From assembly GCA_015066465.1 (NCBI GenBank), contig SVOI01000009.1, positions 1 through 58,622 of the forward strand: DNA of 58,622 bases, in the 5' to 3' direction. The translations under genes and the position numbers were made by a program. Below, one piece after another: positions 1 through 9,582 of the stretch (positions are counted from its first letter, which is position 1; the number at the start of each line of letters is the position of its first letter). The notes under the pieces were generated by a model, which saw only the letters and a list, made by a program, of their open reading frames with translations, searched no databases and was not told the origin of the DNA. The stretch comes from Oscillospiraceae bacterium (GTDB taxonomy: Bacteria > Bacillota > Clostridia > Oscillospirales > Acutalibacteraceae).

Positions 1-1052
1 ATTGCCGCAATTGTTGGCATTGGAATATATGAAGCAAGTGGCATTAAAACGAGTAAAACCAAAAGAAGAACAACAGCGTGAACCATACCAGCTATTGGTG
101 TTCTACCGCCATTTTTAATGTTTGCGGCAGTTCTTGCAATAGCGCCAGTTGCAGGGATACCACCAAAAAGTGCAGAACCAATGTTACCAACACCCTGAGC
201 AACTAATTCCATATTTGAGTTGTGTCTGCTACCAATCATACCATCTGCAACAACACAAGAAAGAAGTGATTCAATAGCGGCGAGAACTGCAATGGTAACT
301 GCATCAGGGAAAACGGCTTTTATAGTTTCAAATGAAAATTCAGGGATTGATGGTGTTGGTGCTTTAGAAGAGATTTCATATAAATCACCAATTGTAAGCA
401 CGTCTAAACCTAAAAAATGAACGAGTAATGCTGAAACGAGAATTGCAAAAATTGATGGTGGAACTTTTTTAATGACTTTTGGCATTATAATTAAAATTGC
501 AAGAGAAATTACACCTATAACAGCTGCCATTGGGTTTATAGTAGTAATAGAGTGAGCAATTTCTTCAATCTTTTCTACTGTTTCAACAGGGGAGTTTTTA
601 AACGTGAGTCCTAAAAAGTCTTTTATTTGACCTATTAAAATTGTAACTGCAATACCTGAAGTAAAGCCAGTTGTAATTGTGAAAGGAATAAATTTAATAA
701 GACTACCAAATTTGCAAACACCCATTATAATGAGCATTACACCAGCCATAAGTGTTGCAATAACAAGTCCTGAAAAACCGTTTGTTGCAATAATACCAGC
801 AACAATTGAAGCAAATGCCGCAGTAGGACCTGCAATCTGAACACGGCTACCACCTAAGAATGAAATTAAAAAACCTGCTACAATAGCGGTGTAAAGACCT
901 TGCTCTGGTGTTGCACCTGAAGCGAGCGCCAGTGCAATAGAAAGTGGTAAAGCAATAATTGCAACTATGAGACCAGCAGTCAAGTCCTTTACAAATTGAC
1001 CTTTGTTGTAGTTTTTAATTACCGAAAAAAGCTTCGGTTTTAATTTTGTCAT
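1..1052 (-). CDS. SulP family anion transporter, N-terminal part (cut by window edge)
   Basis: About 350 residues are readable from ATG at 1052 (MTKLKPKLF...), then the frame runs off the left edge. It is highly hydrophobic with many membrane segments. Two SulP hallmarks are visible near the N-terminus: SGATPEQGLYTAIVAG and GGSRVQIAGPTAAF. SulP proteins carry sulfate, bicarbonate or other anions in exchange or with a cation, and most end in a cytoplasmic STAS domain; that part lies outside the window, so it cannot be checked. GGGG sits 5 nt before the ATG. A good promoter lies just upstream, between this gene and the ATP synthase terminator, so it is its own transcription unit. The substrate cannot be told from sequence. 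Confidence 0.9.
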   Translation of the reverse strand, partial: MTKLKPKLFSVIKNYNKGQFVKDLTAGLIVAIIALPLSIALALASGATPEQGLYTAIVAGFLISFLGGSRVQIAGPTAAFASIVAGIIATNGFSGLVIATLMAGVMLIIMGVCKFGSLIKFIPFTITTGFTSGIAVTILIGQIKDFLGLTFKNSPVETVEKIEEIAHSITTINPMAAVIGVISLAILIIMPKVIKKVPPSIFAILVSALLVHFLGLDVLTIGDLYEISSKAPTPSIPEFSFETIKAVFPDAVTIAVLAAIESLLSCVVADGMIGSRHNSNMELVAQGVGNIGSALFGGIPATGAIARTAANIKNGGRTPIAGMVHAVVLLLVLLVLMPLASYIPMPTIAA

Positions 1053-1088
1053 AATACCCCGACCTATTCTAAAATTTTAACAGTGGTT

Positions 1089-1117
1089 ATTATACGCCTA
1101 TTTTCTCAGTATTTCAA
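1089..1117 (-). promoter_or_regulatory. sigma-A promoter of the SulP gene
   Basis: Read on the minus strand: -35 TTGAAA (1117-1112), a 17-nt spacer, and a perfect -10 TATAAT (1094-1089). The ATG follows about 37 nt downstream. Confidence 0.8.
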
Positions 1118-1133
1118 CAAAATTTGACACCAT

Positions 1134-1178
1134 AAAAAAATTCCTATGTATTCAACTAAATTTTAGAATACATAGGAA
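1134..1178 (-). terminator. Rho-independent terminator of the atp operon
   Basis: On the minus strand the 13-bp stem TTCCTATGTATTC / GAATACATAGGAA (1178-1166 with 1153-1141) closes a 12-nt loop and is followed by seven T (1140-1134). It lies 26 nt past the atpC stop. Confidence 0.85.
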
Positions 1179-1203
1179 TAAATTTATAGAAAATTACAAT
1201 ATA

Positions 1204-1614
1204 TTATATATTCAAATTATAATTTCTTTTTCTTAAAGTGGTCATCATTCGTTGAAGCTCAATTTCAGTTCGTCTGTGCTCACTGAAAGAAGCAGCATTT
1301 CTGAGTTGCTCTTTTTCTTGTTCTAAAAGTAACTGCGCCTTTGCTTCGTCAATATCTTCTGGCCACTCTAAAAGGTGAGTGAAAACTAAAACGTCGTCAG
1401 GTCTTACTTCCATAAAGCCGTCACCGACAAAAGCTTTTTTCCATTCACCATCTTGCTTAATTTTTATTTCACCTGGTGGTAAAGCAACAATCATTGGCTG
1501 GTGACCATGGAGAACACAAAGCTCACCGTCAAATGCATTACAAGTAACTGCATCAACTTCACCAACAAAGAATTGCTTTTTAGGGGTGAACATTTCTAAT
1601 TTAAAAGTAGGCAT
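1204..1614 (-). CDS. atpC: F1Fo ATP synthase epsilon subunit
   Basis: 136 residues, normal length. It begins MPTFKLEMFTPKKQFFVGEVD, the N-terminal beta-sandwich of epsilon, and ends in a charged two-helix region (about residues 88-130, rich in E, K, R). Epsilon sits on the central stalk with gamma, couples rotation to catalysis and can inhibit ATP hydrolysis. It is the last gene of the atp operon: ATG is 11 nt after the atpD stop with AAGGTGA upstream, and the terminator at 1134-1178 follows. Confidence 0.96.
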   Translation of the reverse strand: MPTFKLEMFTPKKQFFVGEVDAVTCNAFDGELCVLHGHQPMIVALPPGEIKIKQDGEWKKAFVGDGFMEVRPDDVLVFTHLLEWPEDIDEAKAQLLLEQEKEQLRNAASFSEHRRTEIELQRMMTTLRKRNYNLNI

Positions 1615-1625
1615 TTTTAATCACC

Positions 1626-3023
<1,398 letters not shown>

Positions 3024-3893
3024 TCACTTTTGTAATTCTGTTGCCGCAGCAATTTCTGTTATTTCATTAGTAATCTGAAGCTGACGGGCAGCATTAAGTT
3101 CTTGTGAAAGAGTTTCAATCATTTCGTCAGCGTTTTTAGTAGCATTTTGCATAGCGTTCATTCTGGCAATATTTTCGCTGACTGCTGATTGCATAAAAAC
3201 ATCATACATAAAACCTGTAACATATTGATAAACAATATGTTCAAAAACAGATTCAACAGAAGGCTCATAAATCATTTGAGCACGTTTGTCGCTTTCAAAG
3301 TCGATGTCAAGAAAATCTCGCCTTAAAAGAGGAAGAAGTCTTTTAACGCAAGGGGTCTGAACAGATGAAGAAATATATTCTGTATATACTAAATAAACTT
3401 CTCTGTAATCGTTAGTTAAAAATAACTCAATAAGCTTTGAAGCAACCTGACCTGCAAGGTTTAAGGTAGGGTGTTGTGATGCACCATACCAGGAGTAAGC
3501 AGGTTCTATACCGTGGTTTTTAAAGAGTCTGTCACCGATTATTCCTAAAGATATAACCATCGGGTCTTTATGCTCTTTCATTTTTTCAAGTGCTAAGTTT
3601 ACAACGCTTGAATTATAACCGCCACAAAGACCTTTGTCAGAGGTTACAACAACAAAAACGGCACTACCCATAGCTTGTTCTTCAATGAACTTATTTGTTA
3701 AGTTATTATTTTTTGTTTTTGAAAGAATATCTTTAATTGTAGTACGCAGTCTTTGTAAATAAAAAAGGTTGAAGTCAATACTGCTCATAGCCTTTTTCAT
3801 TCTCGAAGTAGATAACAAATACATAGCGTTTGTTATCTTTCTTGTCTGTTCAACTGCTTTGAGATGTTGCTTTATTTCATTAGCGTTACTCAT
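3024..3893 (-). CDS. atpG: F1Fo ATP synthase gamma subunit
   Basis: 289 residues, normal length. The N-terminal helix carries the family pattern IKQHLKAVEQTRKITNAMYLLSTSRM and the C-terminal helix NAMQNATKNADEMIETLSQELN; these two form the rotor shaft inside the alpha-beta hexamer. The middle has the conserved VVTSDKGLCGGYN. ATG 3893 overlaps the atpA stop by 4 nt (ATGA), so the two are translationally coupled. Confidence 0.97.
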   Translation of the reverse strand: MSNANEIKQHLKAVEQTRKITNAMYLLSTSRMKKAMSSIDFNLFYLQRLRTTIKDILSKTKNNNLTNKFIEEQAMGSAVFVVVTSDKGLCGGYNSSVVNLALEKMKEHKDPMVISLGIIGDRLFKNHGIEPAYSWYGASQHPTLNLAGQVASKLIELFLTNDYREVYLVYTEYISSSVQTPCVKRLLPLLRRDFLDIDFESDKRAQMIYEPSVESVFEHIVYQYVTGFMYDVFMQSAVSENIARMNAMQNATKNADEMIETLSQELNAARQLQITNEITEIAAATELQK

Positions 3894-5386
3894 TGTTTGA
3901 ACTCCAACATTGTTTTAGTGAATATTTTTTCAACAGCATCGGTGATATCACCAGTCTGGTTTATTTCGTTCACATATTCAGGGTATTGGTCAATAAGCAA
4001 TTCTATAAGTTCATTCGCTTTTAACTTGATTTCTTTTTTAGGAACGTTCTCAAAAACGTCAAGCTTATAAGCTAAAAGAATTGCAACTTGTTTAAAGAGA
4101 TTAAGTGGCTCACCTTTTCCTTGCTTCAAGAGTTCTGTGAGGCATTCACCTTTTCTTAAAAGCTTTGCAGTAGATTCGTCAACGTCACTGCCGAAACGGG
4201 TGAAAATAGCCATTTCTCTGTATTGTGAAAGTTCAATACGAAGTGTACCTGAAACTTTTCTCATAGCTTTGTGCTGAGCACTTCTACCAACACGTGAAAC
4301 AGAAAGACCCGTGTTAATAGCAGGGCGCATACCACTGTGGAATAATTCGCTTTCTAAGTAAATCTGACCATCAGTAATAGAAATTACGTTGGTTGGTATG
4401 TAAGCTGAAATGTTACCGCCAGTAGTTTCAACAATAGGTAAAGCAGTAATACTACCGCCACCTAATTTTTTAGAAAGGCAGGCACTTCTCTCAAGAAGTC
4501 TTGAGTGAAGATAGAAAACGTCACCAGGGTATGCTTCACGTCCTGGTGGTCTGTGAAGAAGTAAAGACATTGCACGGTAAGCTACCGCATGTTTTGATAA
4601 GTCGTCATAAATAACTAAAACGTCTTTACCTTCTTGCATAAAGCCTTCTGCAACGGTACAAGCACAGTAAGGTGCAAGGTATTGAGTAGCAGGGGAGTCA
4701 GAAGCAGTTGAAGCAACAACTACTGTGTATTCTAAAGCATCGTTTTTGTTAAGGTAATCAACAACCTGAGCGATGTTAGAAGCTTTCTGACCAATAGCGC
4801 AGTAAACACAAATAACGTCTTTGCCCTTTTGGTTGAAAATTGTATCAAGCGCAATAGAGGTTTTACCTGTTTGTCTGTCACCTATGATAAGTTCACGTTG
4901 ACCACGACCAATAGGCACCATACTATCTATTGCAAGAATACCTGTTTCAAGTGGTTTTGAAACTGGTTCACGGTCAATAATTGTAGGTGCAGGTCTTTCT
5001 GCTGGTAAATATTTTTTAGCATCAAGAGCTTTACCGTCAATGGCTCTGCCGATAGGGTCAATAATTCTGCCTAAAAGCTCAGGACCAACAGGGATTTCTG
5101 CAACTCTGTTAGTGCCTTTAACCTTGTCGCCAACGCTTACTGCATCGGCACTATCAAAAAGCACAGCACCAACGCCGTCTTCGCTAAGGTCTAAAGCCAT
5201 ACCATAAATTTCGCCGTCAAATTCTAAAAGTTCGCCATAAAGACGGTTTTTAAGTCCTGTAACAGTAGCAACACCGTCACCAACTGCTGAAACTTTACCG
5301 CTTTCATAAACAAGAGGGGCAGCAGAGAAGCTTTCAAGTCTGCTTTTAAGATATTCATTTTTTGTAGCAAAAATCTTGTCAGACAT
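3890..5386 (-). CDS. atpA: F1Fo ATP synthase alpha subunit
   Basis: 498 residues from ATG 5386; a TTG at 5389 would add one residue and cannot be ruled out. Alpha carries the non-catalytic nucleotide sites. Walker A GDRQTGKTS places its lysine at residue 175, the same number as in E. coli. Also present are the family text REAYPGDVFYLHSRLLER and the C-terminal arginine-finger region SVSRVGRSAQHKAMRK. The ATG overlaps the atpH stop by 1 nt (TGATG). The N-terminal helix, which normally binds the delta N-terminal domain, is present (SDKIFATKNEYLKSRLESF) although delta lacks that domain here. Confidence 0.97.
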   Translation of the reverse strand: MSDKIFATKNEYLKSRLESFSAAPLVYESGKVSAVGDGVATVTGLKNRLYGELLEFDGEIYGMALDLSEDGVGAVLFDSADAVSVGDKVKGTNRVAEIPVGPELLGRIIDPIGRAIDGKALDAKKYLPAERPAPTIIDREPVSKPLETGILAIDSMVPIGRGQRELIIGDRQTGKTSIALDTIFNQKGKDVICVYCAIGQKASNIAQVVDYLNKNDALEYTVVVASTASDSPATQYLAPYCACTVAEGFMQEGKDVLVIYDDLSKHAVAYRAMSLLLHRPPGREAYPGDVFYLHSRLLERSACLSKKLGGGSITALPIVETTGGNISAYIPTNVISITDGQIYLESELFHSGMRPAINTGLSVSRVGRSAQHKAMRKVSGTLRIELSQYREMAIFTRFGSDVDESTAKLLRKGECLTELLKQGKGEPLNLFKQVAILLAYKLDVFENVPKKEIKLKANELIELLIDQYPEYVNEINQTGDITDAVEKIFTKTMLEFKQ

Positions 5387-5616
5387 CAAGCTTCATCTCC
5401 ATTCTTAATGTGTTTTTTCAAGCGTTCAAGCTGTGTTTTGATACTGTTGTCGTAAACTTTACCGTCAAGATTGATTATAAAGCCACCGATAATTGAGTTG
5501 TCAATTTTATACTCAAAATCAATATCCTTACCCAGTTTTTTCTTTAATTCATCACAAAGATATCTGAAAGTAGGAATAGTGATGTTATCGGCAACTATGA
5601 TAGTTGATTTACGCAT
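5386..5616 (-). CDS. atpH: Truncated F1Fo ATP synthase delta subunit (C-terminal domain only)
   Basis: Only 76 residues, against about 170-185 for normal delta. What is present is the conserved delta C-terminal domain: FEYKIDNSIIGGFIINLDGK..., then NSIKTQLERLKKHI, the family's 'D..LIGG' and 'Q L..L' pattern. The N-terminal six-helix domain, which caps F1 by binding alpha N-termini, is missing. The gene overlaps atpF by 8 nt and atpA by 1 nt, with GGTGA 5 nt before ATG 5616, so there is no room for a lost upstream exon or frameshift. This looks like an evolved short form rather than decay. The identity as delta rests on position and the C-terminal motif. Confidence 0.85.
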   Translation of the reverse strand: MRKSTIIVADNITIPTFRYLCDELKKKLGKDIDFEYKIDNSIIGGFIINLDGKVYDNSIKTQLERLKKHIKNGDEA

Positions 5617-6133
5617 CTATATCACCATTACTTTTTAATGAATCAAGAAAATCTTCAATAAGTCGTTTGTTATCAGCATCATCGAATTCTCTTTTTAAAA
5701 GAGTTGCAGATGCATCAATAGCAAGATTAACAATCTCGTCACGAGCATTGTCGATTGTTTCTTGCTCTTTTTCTTTTGCATTTTTGTTTGCCTTATCAAC
5801 AATTTCTTTAGCTTGTTCTCTTGCAGAAGTAAGAATCTCAGTTGCCTCTGTTTTTGCATTGGCAATGCCTTCTTTAATTGCATCTGCTTTAGCAGTTTCG
5901 CAGTCTTTAAGAAGCTCGTCATATTTTTCTTTCATTTCAGTTGCTTCTTTAAGATTTTCAGCTGCTTCTGCCTTCTGAGCTTCAACCCTCTCAGTTCTTG
6001 CATCCAAGAACTTTTTAACTGGCTTGTAAGCCAATTTTTTAACAACAAGGTAAAGAACAATTATGCTGACTATGTTAATCAAAAGATCGGCAATAAGGTC
6101 CTTTGACATACCTAAAGATTGTAACATATCCAT
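5609..6133 (-). CDS. atpF: F1Fo ATP synthase b subunit (peripheral stalk)
   Basis: 174 residues, normal length. There is one membrane helix near the N-terminus (about residues 14-32, LIADLLINIVSIIVLYLVV), then a long charged coiled coil rich in A, E, K to the end. The b dimer links Fo to the top of F1 through delta. ATG 6133 has AAGGTG about 10 nt upstream; a second ATG lies two codons later. The 3' end overlaps atpH by 8 nt. The C-terminus (LLKREFDDADNKRLIEDFLDSL) is of ordinary b type, so the missing delta N-domain is not fused here. Confidence 0.95.
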   Translation of the reverse strand: MDMLQSLGMSKDLIADLLINIVSIIVLYLVVKKLAYKPVKKFLDARTERVEAQKAEAAENLKEATEMKEKYDELLKDCETAKADAIKEGIANAKTEATEILTSAREQAKEIVDKANKNAKEKEQETIDNARDEIVNLAIDASATLLKREFDDADNKRLIEDFLDSLKSNGDIDA

Positions 6134-6158
6134 AATAATAACACCTTAGTTTTAGAAA

Positions 6159-6359
6159 TTATTTACCAGAAAGAATAAGAGCTACAACGAAAGCGTAGAT
6201 AGCTGTTGATTCTGCGAGAGCACAACCTAAAAGAAGGATTGTCTGAATTTTACTTGCTGCCTCTGGTTGACGTGCAACTGACTCAACTGCTTTTGCAGTT
6301 GCGAAACACATACCGAAACCTGCGCCAAGTGCTGTAAGCATTGCTATTGCTGAACCCAT
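6159..6359 (-). CDS. atpE: F1Fo ATP synthase c subunit (rotor ring)
   Basis: 66 residues, at the short end of the family. Two membrane helices flank the polar loop ARQPEA (residues 29-34). The ion-binding carboxylate is Glu50 in LAESTAIY. Residues S51 and Y55 match the Na+-type signature of Ilyobacter c, but the Gln on helix 1 that completes that site aligns with Met17 here (GAGFGMCFATAK). The coupling ion is therefore uncertain. RBS GGAGG lies about 9 nt before ATG 6359. Confidence 0.95.
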   Translation of the reverse strand: MGSAIAMLTALGAGFGMCFATAKAVESVARQPEAASKIQTILLLGCALAESTAIYAFVVALILSGK

Positions 6360-6409
6360 AATAAATTACCTCCGAAATTTAACTAAAAATTTAATTTGTG
6401 TTTATTTTA

Positions 6410-7354
6410 TTATTCTTCTTCAAGACCTTCCATTGCTTCGTCAATAAACGTAAGCGAAAGGGTAATGAAGATGTATGCCTGAATAAGTGGGTGGAAAAGA
6501 TTGAAGTAAAGACCTGCAATACCAGGAATACCTGCGGCGTATCCACCGAGAGCGCCTTTTAAGAGTTCCATAACTATCATACCGCCAAGCATATTACCGA
6601 AAAGACGGCAAGCGAGCGAAATTGGAATTGCTATGTCACTTACAATTTTCATAGGAATCATAATTGGTCTCATAGCGACCATAGGGCCACCCATTGCTTT
6701 AAATCTTCCACCGATTCCAAGCTTTTTGAAACCGAAGAAGTTGAGAAGAATAAAGGTTATAAGACCCATTGAGAATGTAACAACTAAATCTGAGGTAGGT
6801 GCTCTTAAACCGAATAATTCAAAACTTGCACTGAGTACTAAATAAATTGCAAGTGCGAACATATAAGGTGCAAGGCTTTTACCTGCTTTTTTACCTGTTG
6901 CATCAATACAGAAATTTTCAACTGTTTCAACACAGAGCTCTATAACGTTCTGGAAGCCCTCGGGCTTGTCTTTGAATTTTGGGAAAACAAAAAATCTGAA
7001 AATAAGGCAGAGGATAGTAACAATTAAAACAATAATCATTGTGTAAATTGTTGTTTCGCCTAATTTTAAGCCGAATAATTCAACTGAGCTTCTGTCACTG
7101 AACATTGAGAATTCAATGTGCATAGCACTGTGTTTGCCAGAGAACCAAGTAATAAATACGCCTAAAGCAAACCAGATGCTTATAAGCATTCCTGAAAAGC
7201 ATAACGTTTTTAATTTCTTTTTCTTTTTTATTGTTTTTTTGTCAACTTCATTTGAAAAGTTTTTAATAACCCCTTTAAAATGAATGTTGCCTACAAGACA
7301 AAGAATAAAAATGACTACGCTTGCGCCGATTTTTATTAAATCAGCAGTGCTCAT
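6410..7354 (-). CDS. atpB: F1Fo ATP synthase a subunit
   Basis: 314 residues, longer than the usual 220-275 because of an N-terminal extension of roughly 50 residues with an extra predicted membrane helix (residues 8-28) and a lysine run (TIKKKKKLK) before the next helix. The essential stator arginine is Arg250 in ISLACRLFGNMLGG, equal to E. coli aR210. The C-terminal helices carry PLIQAYIFITLSLTFIDEA, typical of the family. Subunit a forms the two ion half-channels next to the c-ring. RBS AAGGAGATGA precedes ATG 7354, which overlaps the atpI stop by 4 nt. Confidence 0.96.
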   Translation of the reverse strand: MSTADLIKIGASVVIFILCLVGNIHFKGVIKNFSNEVDKKTIKKKKKLKTLCFSGMLISIWFALGVFITWFSGKHSAMHIEFSMFSDRSSVELFGLKLGETTIYTMIIVLIVTILCLIFRFFVFPKFKDKPEGFQNVIELCVETVENFCIDATGKKAGKSLAPYMFALAIYLVLSASFELFGLRAPTSDLVVTFSMGLITFILLNFFGFKKLGIGGRFKAMGGPMVAMRPIMIPMKIVSDIAIPISLACRLFGNMLGGMIVMELLKGALGGYAAGIPGIAGLYFNLFHPLIQAYIFITLSLTFIDEAMEGLEEE

Positions 7355-7650
7355 TCTTTATCATCTCCTTCAATGGAAGTTTCTTTTTTTGTTTTTTCAT
7401 TCTTTTTAGAGAAGAATAAAATTAATGGAATTGAAAGTATTACACCTAACGTGTAGCCAATTGCTAAAAATTTTACTGACTCCATAAAGAAAAAATAAAT
7501 AAGTAACAGTGCTGCCCCATAAGACATAAGCTTTATGAAAAGTGGCAATATACTTTTCTTTAAGTCTCCAGATAATGCACTTTTTAAGAGTATGTGAAGC
7601 AAAAAAACTTCTAAAATGCCATAAGCGATACCCGATAAAATAAATGCCAT
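7351..7650 (-). CDS. atpI: AtpI-like small membrane protein, first gene of the atp operon
   Basis: 99 residues from ATG 7650. Longer starts exist (GTG 7671, ATG 7665), but the operon promoter predicts transcription starting near 7668, and AGGTGA sits 4 nt before ATG 7650. About four hydrophobic segments and a charged C-terminal tail (KKNEKTKKETSIEGDDKE) are seen. AtpI/UncI family proteins help c-ring assembly or Mg2+ supply. The call rests mainly on position, size and topology; sequence similarity is weak by eye. Confidence 0.7.
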   Translation of the reverse strand: MAFILSGIAYGILEVFLLHILLKSALSGDLKKSILPLFIKLMSYGAALLLIYFFFMESVKFLAIGYTLGVILSIPLILFFSKKNEKTKKETSIEGDDKE

Positions 7651-7674
7651 TAAGTCACCTCGCATATCCACTTA

Positions 7675-7703
7675 ATTTTATGCCTTTTTTTAAAATAAGT
7701 CAA
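7675..7703 (-). promoter_or_regulatory. Sigma-A promoter of the atp operon
   Basis: On the minus strand: -35 TTGACT (7703-7698), a 17-nt spacer, -10 TAAAAT (7680-7675). The likely start site near 7668 gives an 18-nt leader to ATG 7650. Confidence 0.8.
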
Positions 7704-7770
7704 TAAAAATCATAAGTTTTTTACTGTTGTTTTTACTAATTTTTTGGTTGATTTATTGTCGAGATTTACA

Positions 7771-7799
7771 TTGTCTTTTTTTTTGATTTATGGTAAAAT
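7771..7799 (+). promoter_or_regulatory. Sigma-A promoter of the alpha-galactosidase gene
   Basis: -35 TTGTCT (7771-7776), a 17-nt spacer that is mostly T, -10 TAAAAT (7794-7799). It is divergent from the atp promoter about 70 bp away. No clear operator is seen between them. Confidence 0.75.
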
Positions 7800-7839
7800 A
7801 ATTTGAAATATATTTTTTGATTTGAAAGGTGCAAAAACA

Positions 7840-9537
7840 ATGTTTAAAAACGCTAAAGTTGCATTGAATTACAAAGTTGACGGTAAAATAGTTGCTTTTT
7901 CAGGTAACAGCGATGATTTATCTGTTAATTATTCATTTGACGGTAAATCTTTAAAGGTTACTTTAAAAGCAAGTAAAGAAACCGAACTTTATAATCTCAA
8001 GGTTATTGCAGATTACAATTACCCTGACGACGTTCGTATTATGCCAAACGGCTACCAGAGCTGGAGTATGACAAGGGAATATAAAAAGAACGAGTTTTAC
8101 AGGGGTATGAATAAGCTCGTTAAGTCTATTCCTTTAGGCTTTAATATGGCTGGTTGCAGTGGTGACTATATGTTCAGAGAGTATCCACAAAAATCAGGTG
8201 TGTTCCACGGCTATACATATTCATATATTCGTACTGGCAGTGAATTTACACTTATGGGCAGTCTTTCTGAAGAGGAAGGTTACACAATATTTAATTTCGA
8301 CACAAATGCAAACACAATTGTTGTTGAAAAAGATTTAGAGTGTAAAGTAATTAATGGTGAAGTAACTGTTTTAGATATGATTGTTTTAACTGGTGAACAC
8401 GATGCTTTATTTGATGAGTATTTCACTACTATGGGCATTGAAAAACCAAAAACAAACAGAATTAATGGTTACACAAGCTGGTACAACTATTACACAGATA
8501 TCACCGAAGAAATCATTATCCGTGACCTTGAGGCTTTAAAGGCTACTGGTGCAGATATTAACATCTTCCAGATAGACGATGGTTACCAGAGCTTTATTGG
8601 TGACTGGGAAGTTTCAAACGAAAAATTCCCTAAGGGTATGAAATATATTGCTGATGAAATTCACTCTAAAGGCTGGCTTGCGGGTCTCTGGCTTGCACCA
8701 TTCTACATTCAGAAGGATTCAGTTGTTGCTAAAAATCACCCTGAGTGGATTGTTAAAAAACCTGATGGAAAACCAGTTTATGGATTTGTAGGTCTTGGCA
8801 GAGATTGTTATACACTCGATTTCTATAATCCAGAGTGTGCAGCATATATTAAGCAATTTTTCAATACAATTCTCAATACATGGGGATTCGATATGGTAAA
8901 ACTCGATTTCCTTTACACTGCTTGTATCGTTCCGAGAAACGGCAAGAGCCGTGGTGAAATTATGTGTGACGCTATGGCACTTTTAAGAGAATGTGTTGGC
9001 GAAAAACTCATTTTAGGTTGCGGTGTTCCGTTAGGACCAGCCTTCGGTAAGGTTGACTATTGCCGAATTGGTAGTGACGTTGACTTAGTATTTGAGCCAG
9101 TTCCAGTAAAAGGTAAAGTAAACAGAGAGATTGTTTCTGTTCAGACCGCTATTAAAAATACAATATTCCGCCGTGGTCTTAATGGCAGAGTGTTCGGTAA
9201 TGACCCTGACGTTTTCTATTTAAGAAATGCTTTAAAAGAAGTTGATGGTGACAGAAAGAGCAAGAAACCGCTTAAAATCACTTGGGACCAACGTGTTTTA
9301 TGGGCTGACCTTTGCAGAAATTTAGGTACAATCATATTCACATCAGATAACGCTGCTAACTATGATGAAAAACAAAGTGCAGAGCTTATGAAAACATATA
9401 GTGCACCAACAGTTAAAGTGCTTGATGCTATTTACGAAGGTGACAACTGGGTTAAACTCACCTGTGAAGAAAATGGTAAAAGGTTTGAGCACTTGATTAA
9501 CTGGAATACAGGCGAAAATAATAAAAAAGATATATAA
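7840..9537 (+). CDS. GH36-type alpha-galactosidase (clan GH-D)
   Basis: 565 residues from ATG 7840, with AAAGGTG 8 nt upstream; a TTG at 7822 would add six residues but overlaps that RBS. An N-terminal beta-rich domain (about 1-205) is followed by a TIM barrel beginning NGYTSWYNYYTDI. Barrel motifs of clan GH-D are visible: FQIDDGYQ, GLWLAPF, and MVKLDFLY with the likely nucleophile Asp356; the likely acid/base is Asp413 in RIGSDVDLVF. The 57-residue gap between these fits known GH36 enzymes. It would cut alpha-galactosyl ends from raffinose-type sugars or galactomannan. No signal peptide, so it acts in the cytoplasm on imported sugars. It is monocistronic, ending at a strong terminator. Confidence 0.85.
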   Translation: MFKNAKVALNYKVDGKIVAFSGNSDDLSVNYSFDGKSLKVTLKASKETELYNLKVIADYNYPDDVRIMPNGYQSWSMTREYKKNEFYRGMNKLVKSIPLGFNMAGCSGDYMFREYPQKSGVFHGYTYSYIRTGSEFTLMGSLSEEEGYTIFNFDTNANTIVVEKDLECKVINGEVTVLDMIVLTGEHDALFDEYFTTMGIEKPKTNRINGYTSWYNYYTDITEEIIIRDLEALKATGADINIFQIDDGYQSFIGDWEVSNEKFPKGMKYIADEIHSKGWLAGLWLAPFYIQKDSVVAKNHPEWIVKKPDGKPVYGFVGLGRDCYTLDFYNPECAAYIKQFFNTILNTWGFDMVKLDFLYTACIVPRNGKSRGEIMCDAMALLRECVGEKLILGCGVPLGPAFGKVDYCRIGSDVDLVFEPVPVKGKVNREIVSVQTAIKNTIFRRGLNGRVFGNDPDVFYLRNALKEVDGDRKSKKPLKITWDQRVLWADLCRNLGTIIFTSDNAANYDEKQSAELMKTYSAPTVKVLDAIYEGDNWVKLTCEENGKRFEHLINWNTGENNKKDI

Positions 9538-9546
9538 ATCTATTAT

Positions 9547-9582
9547 GAGTCGGGCGTTTTAATATGCCCGACTCTGTTTTTT
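9547..9582 (+). terminator. Rho-independent terminator after the alpha-galactosidase
   Basis: 9-bp stem GAGTCGGGC / GCCCGACTC (9547-9555 with 9566-9574), 10-nt loop, then TGTTTTTT. Confidence 0.9.

Noticed and set aside
220-420. 66-codon open frame on the plus strand
   Set aside because: It lies antisense within the SulP transporter gene, has no RBS and no family resemblance.
5386-5616. Frameshifted or broken full-length atpH
   Set aside because: Only about 220 nt lie between atpA and the end of atpF, all coding, and the start has a good RBS and overlap; there is no hidden N-terminal part in other frames.
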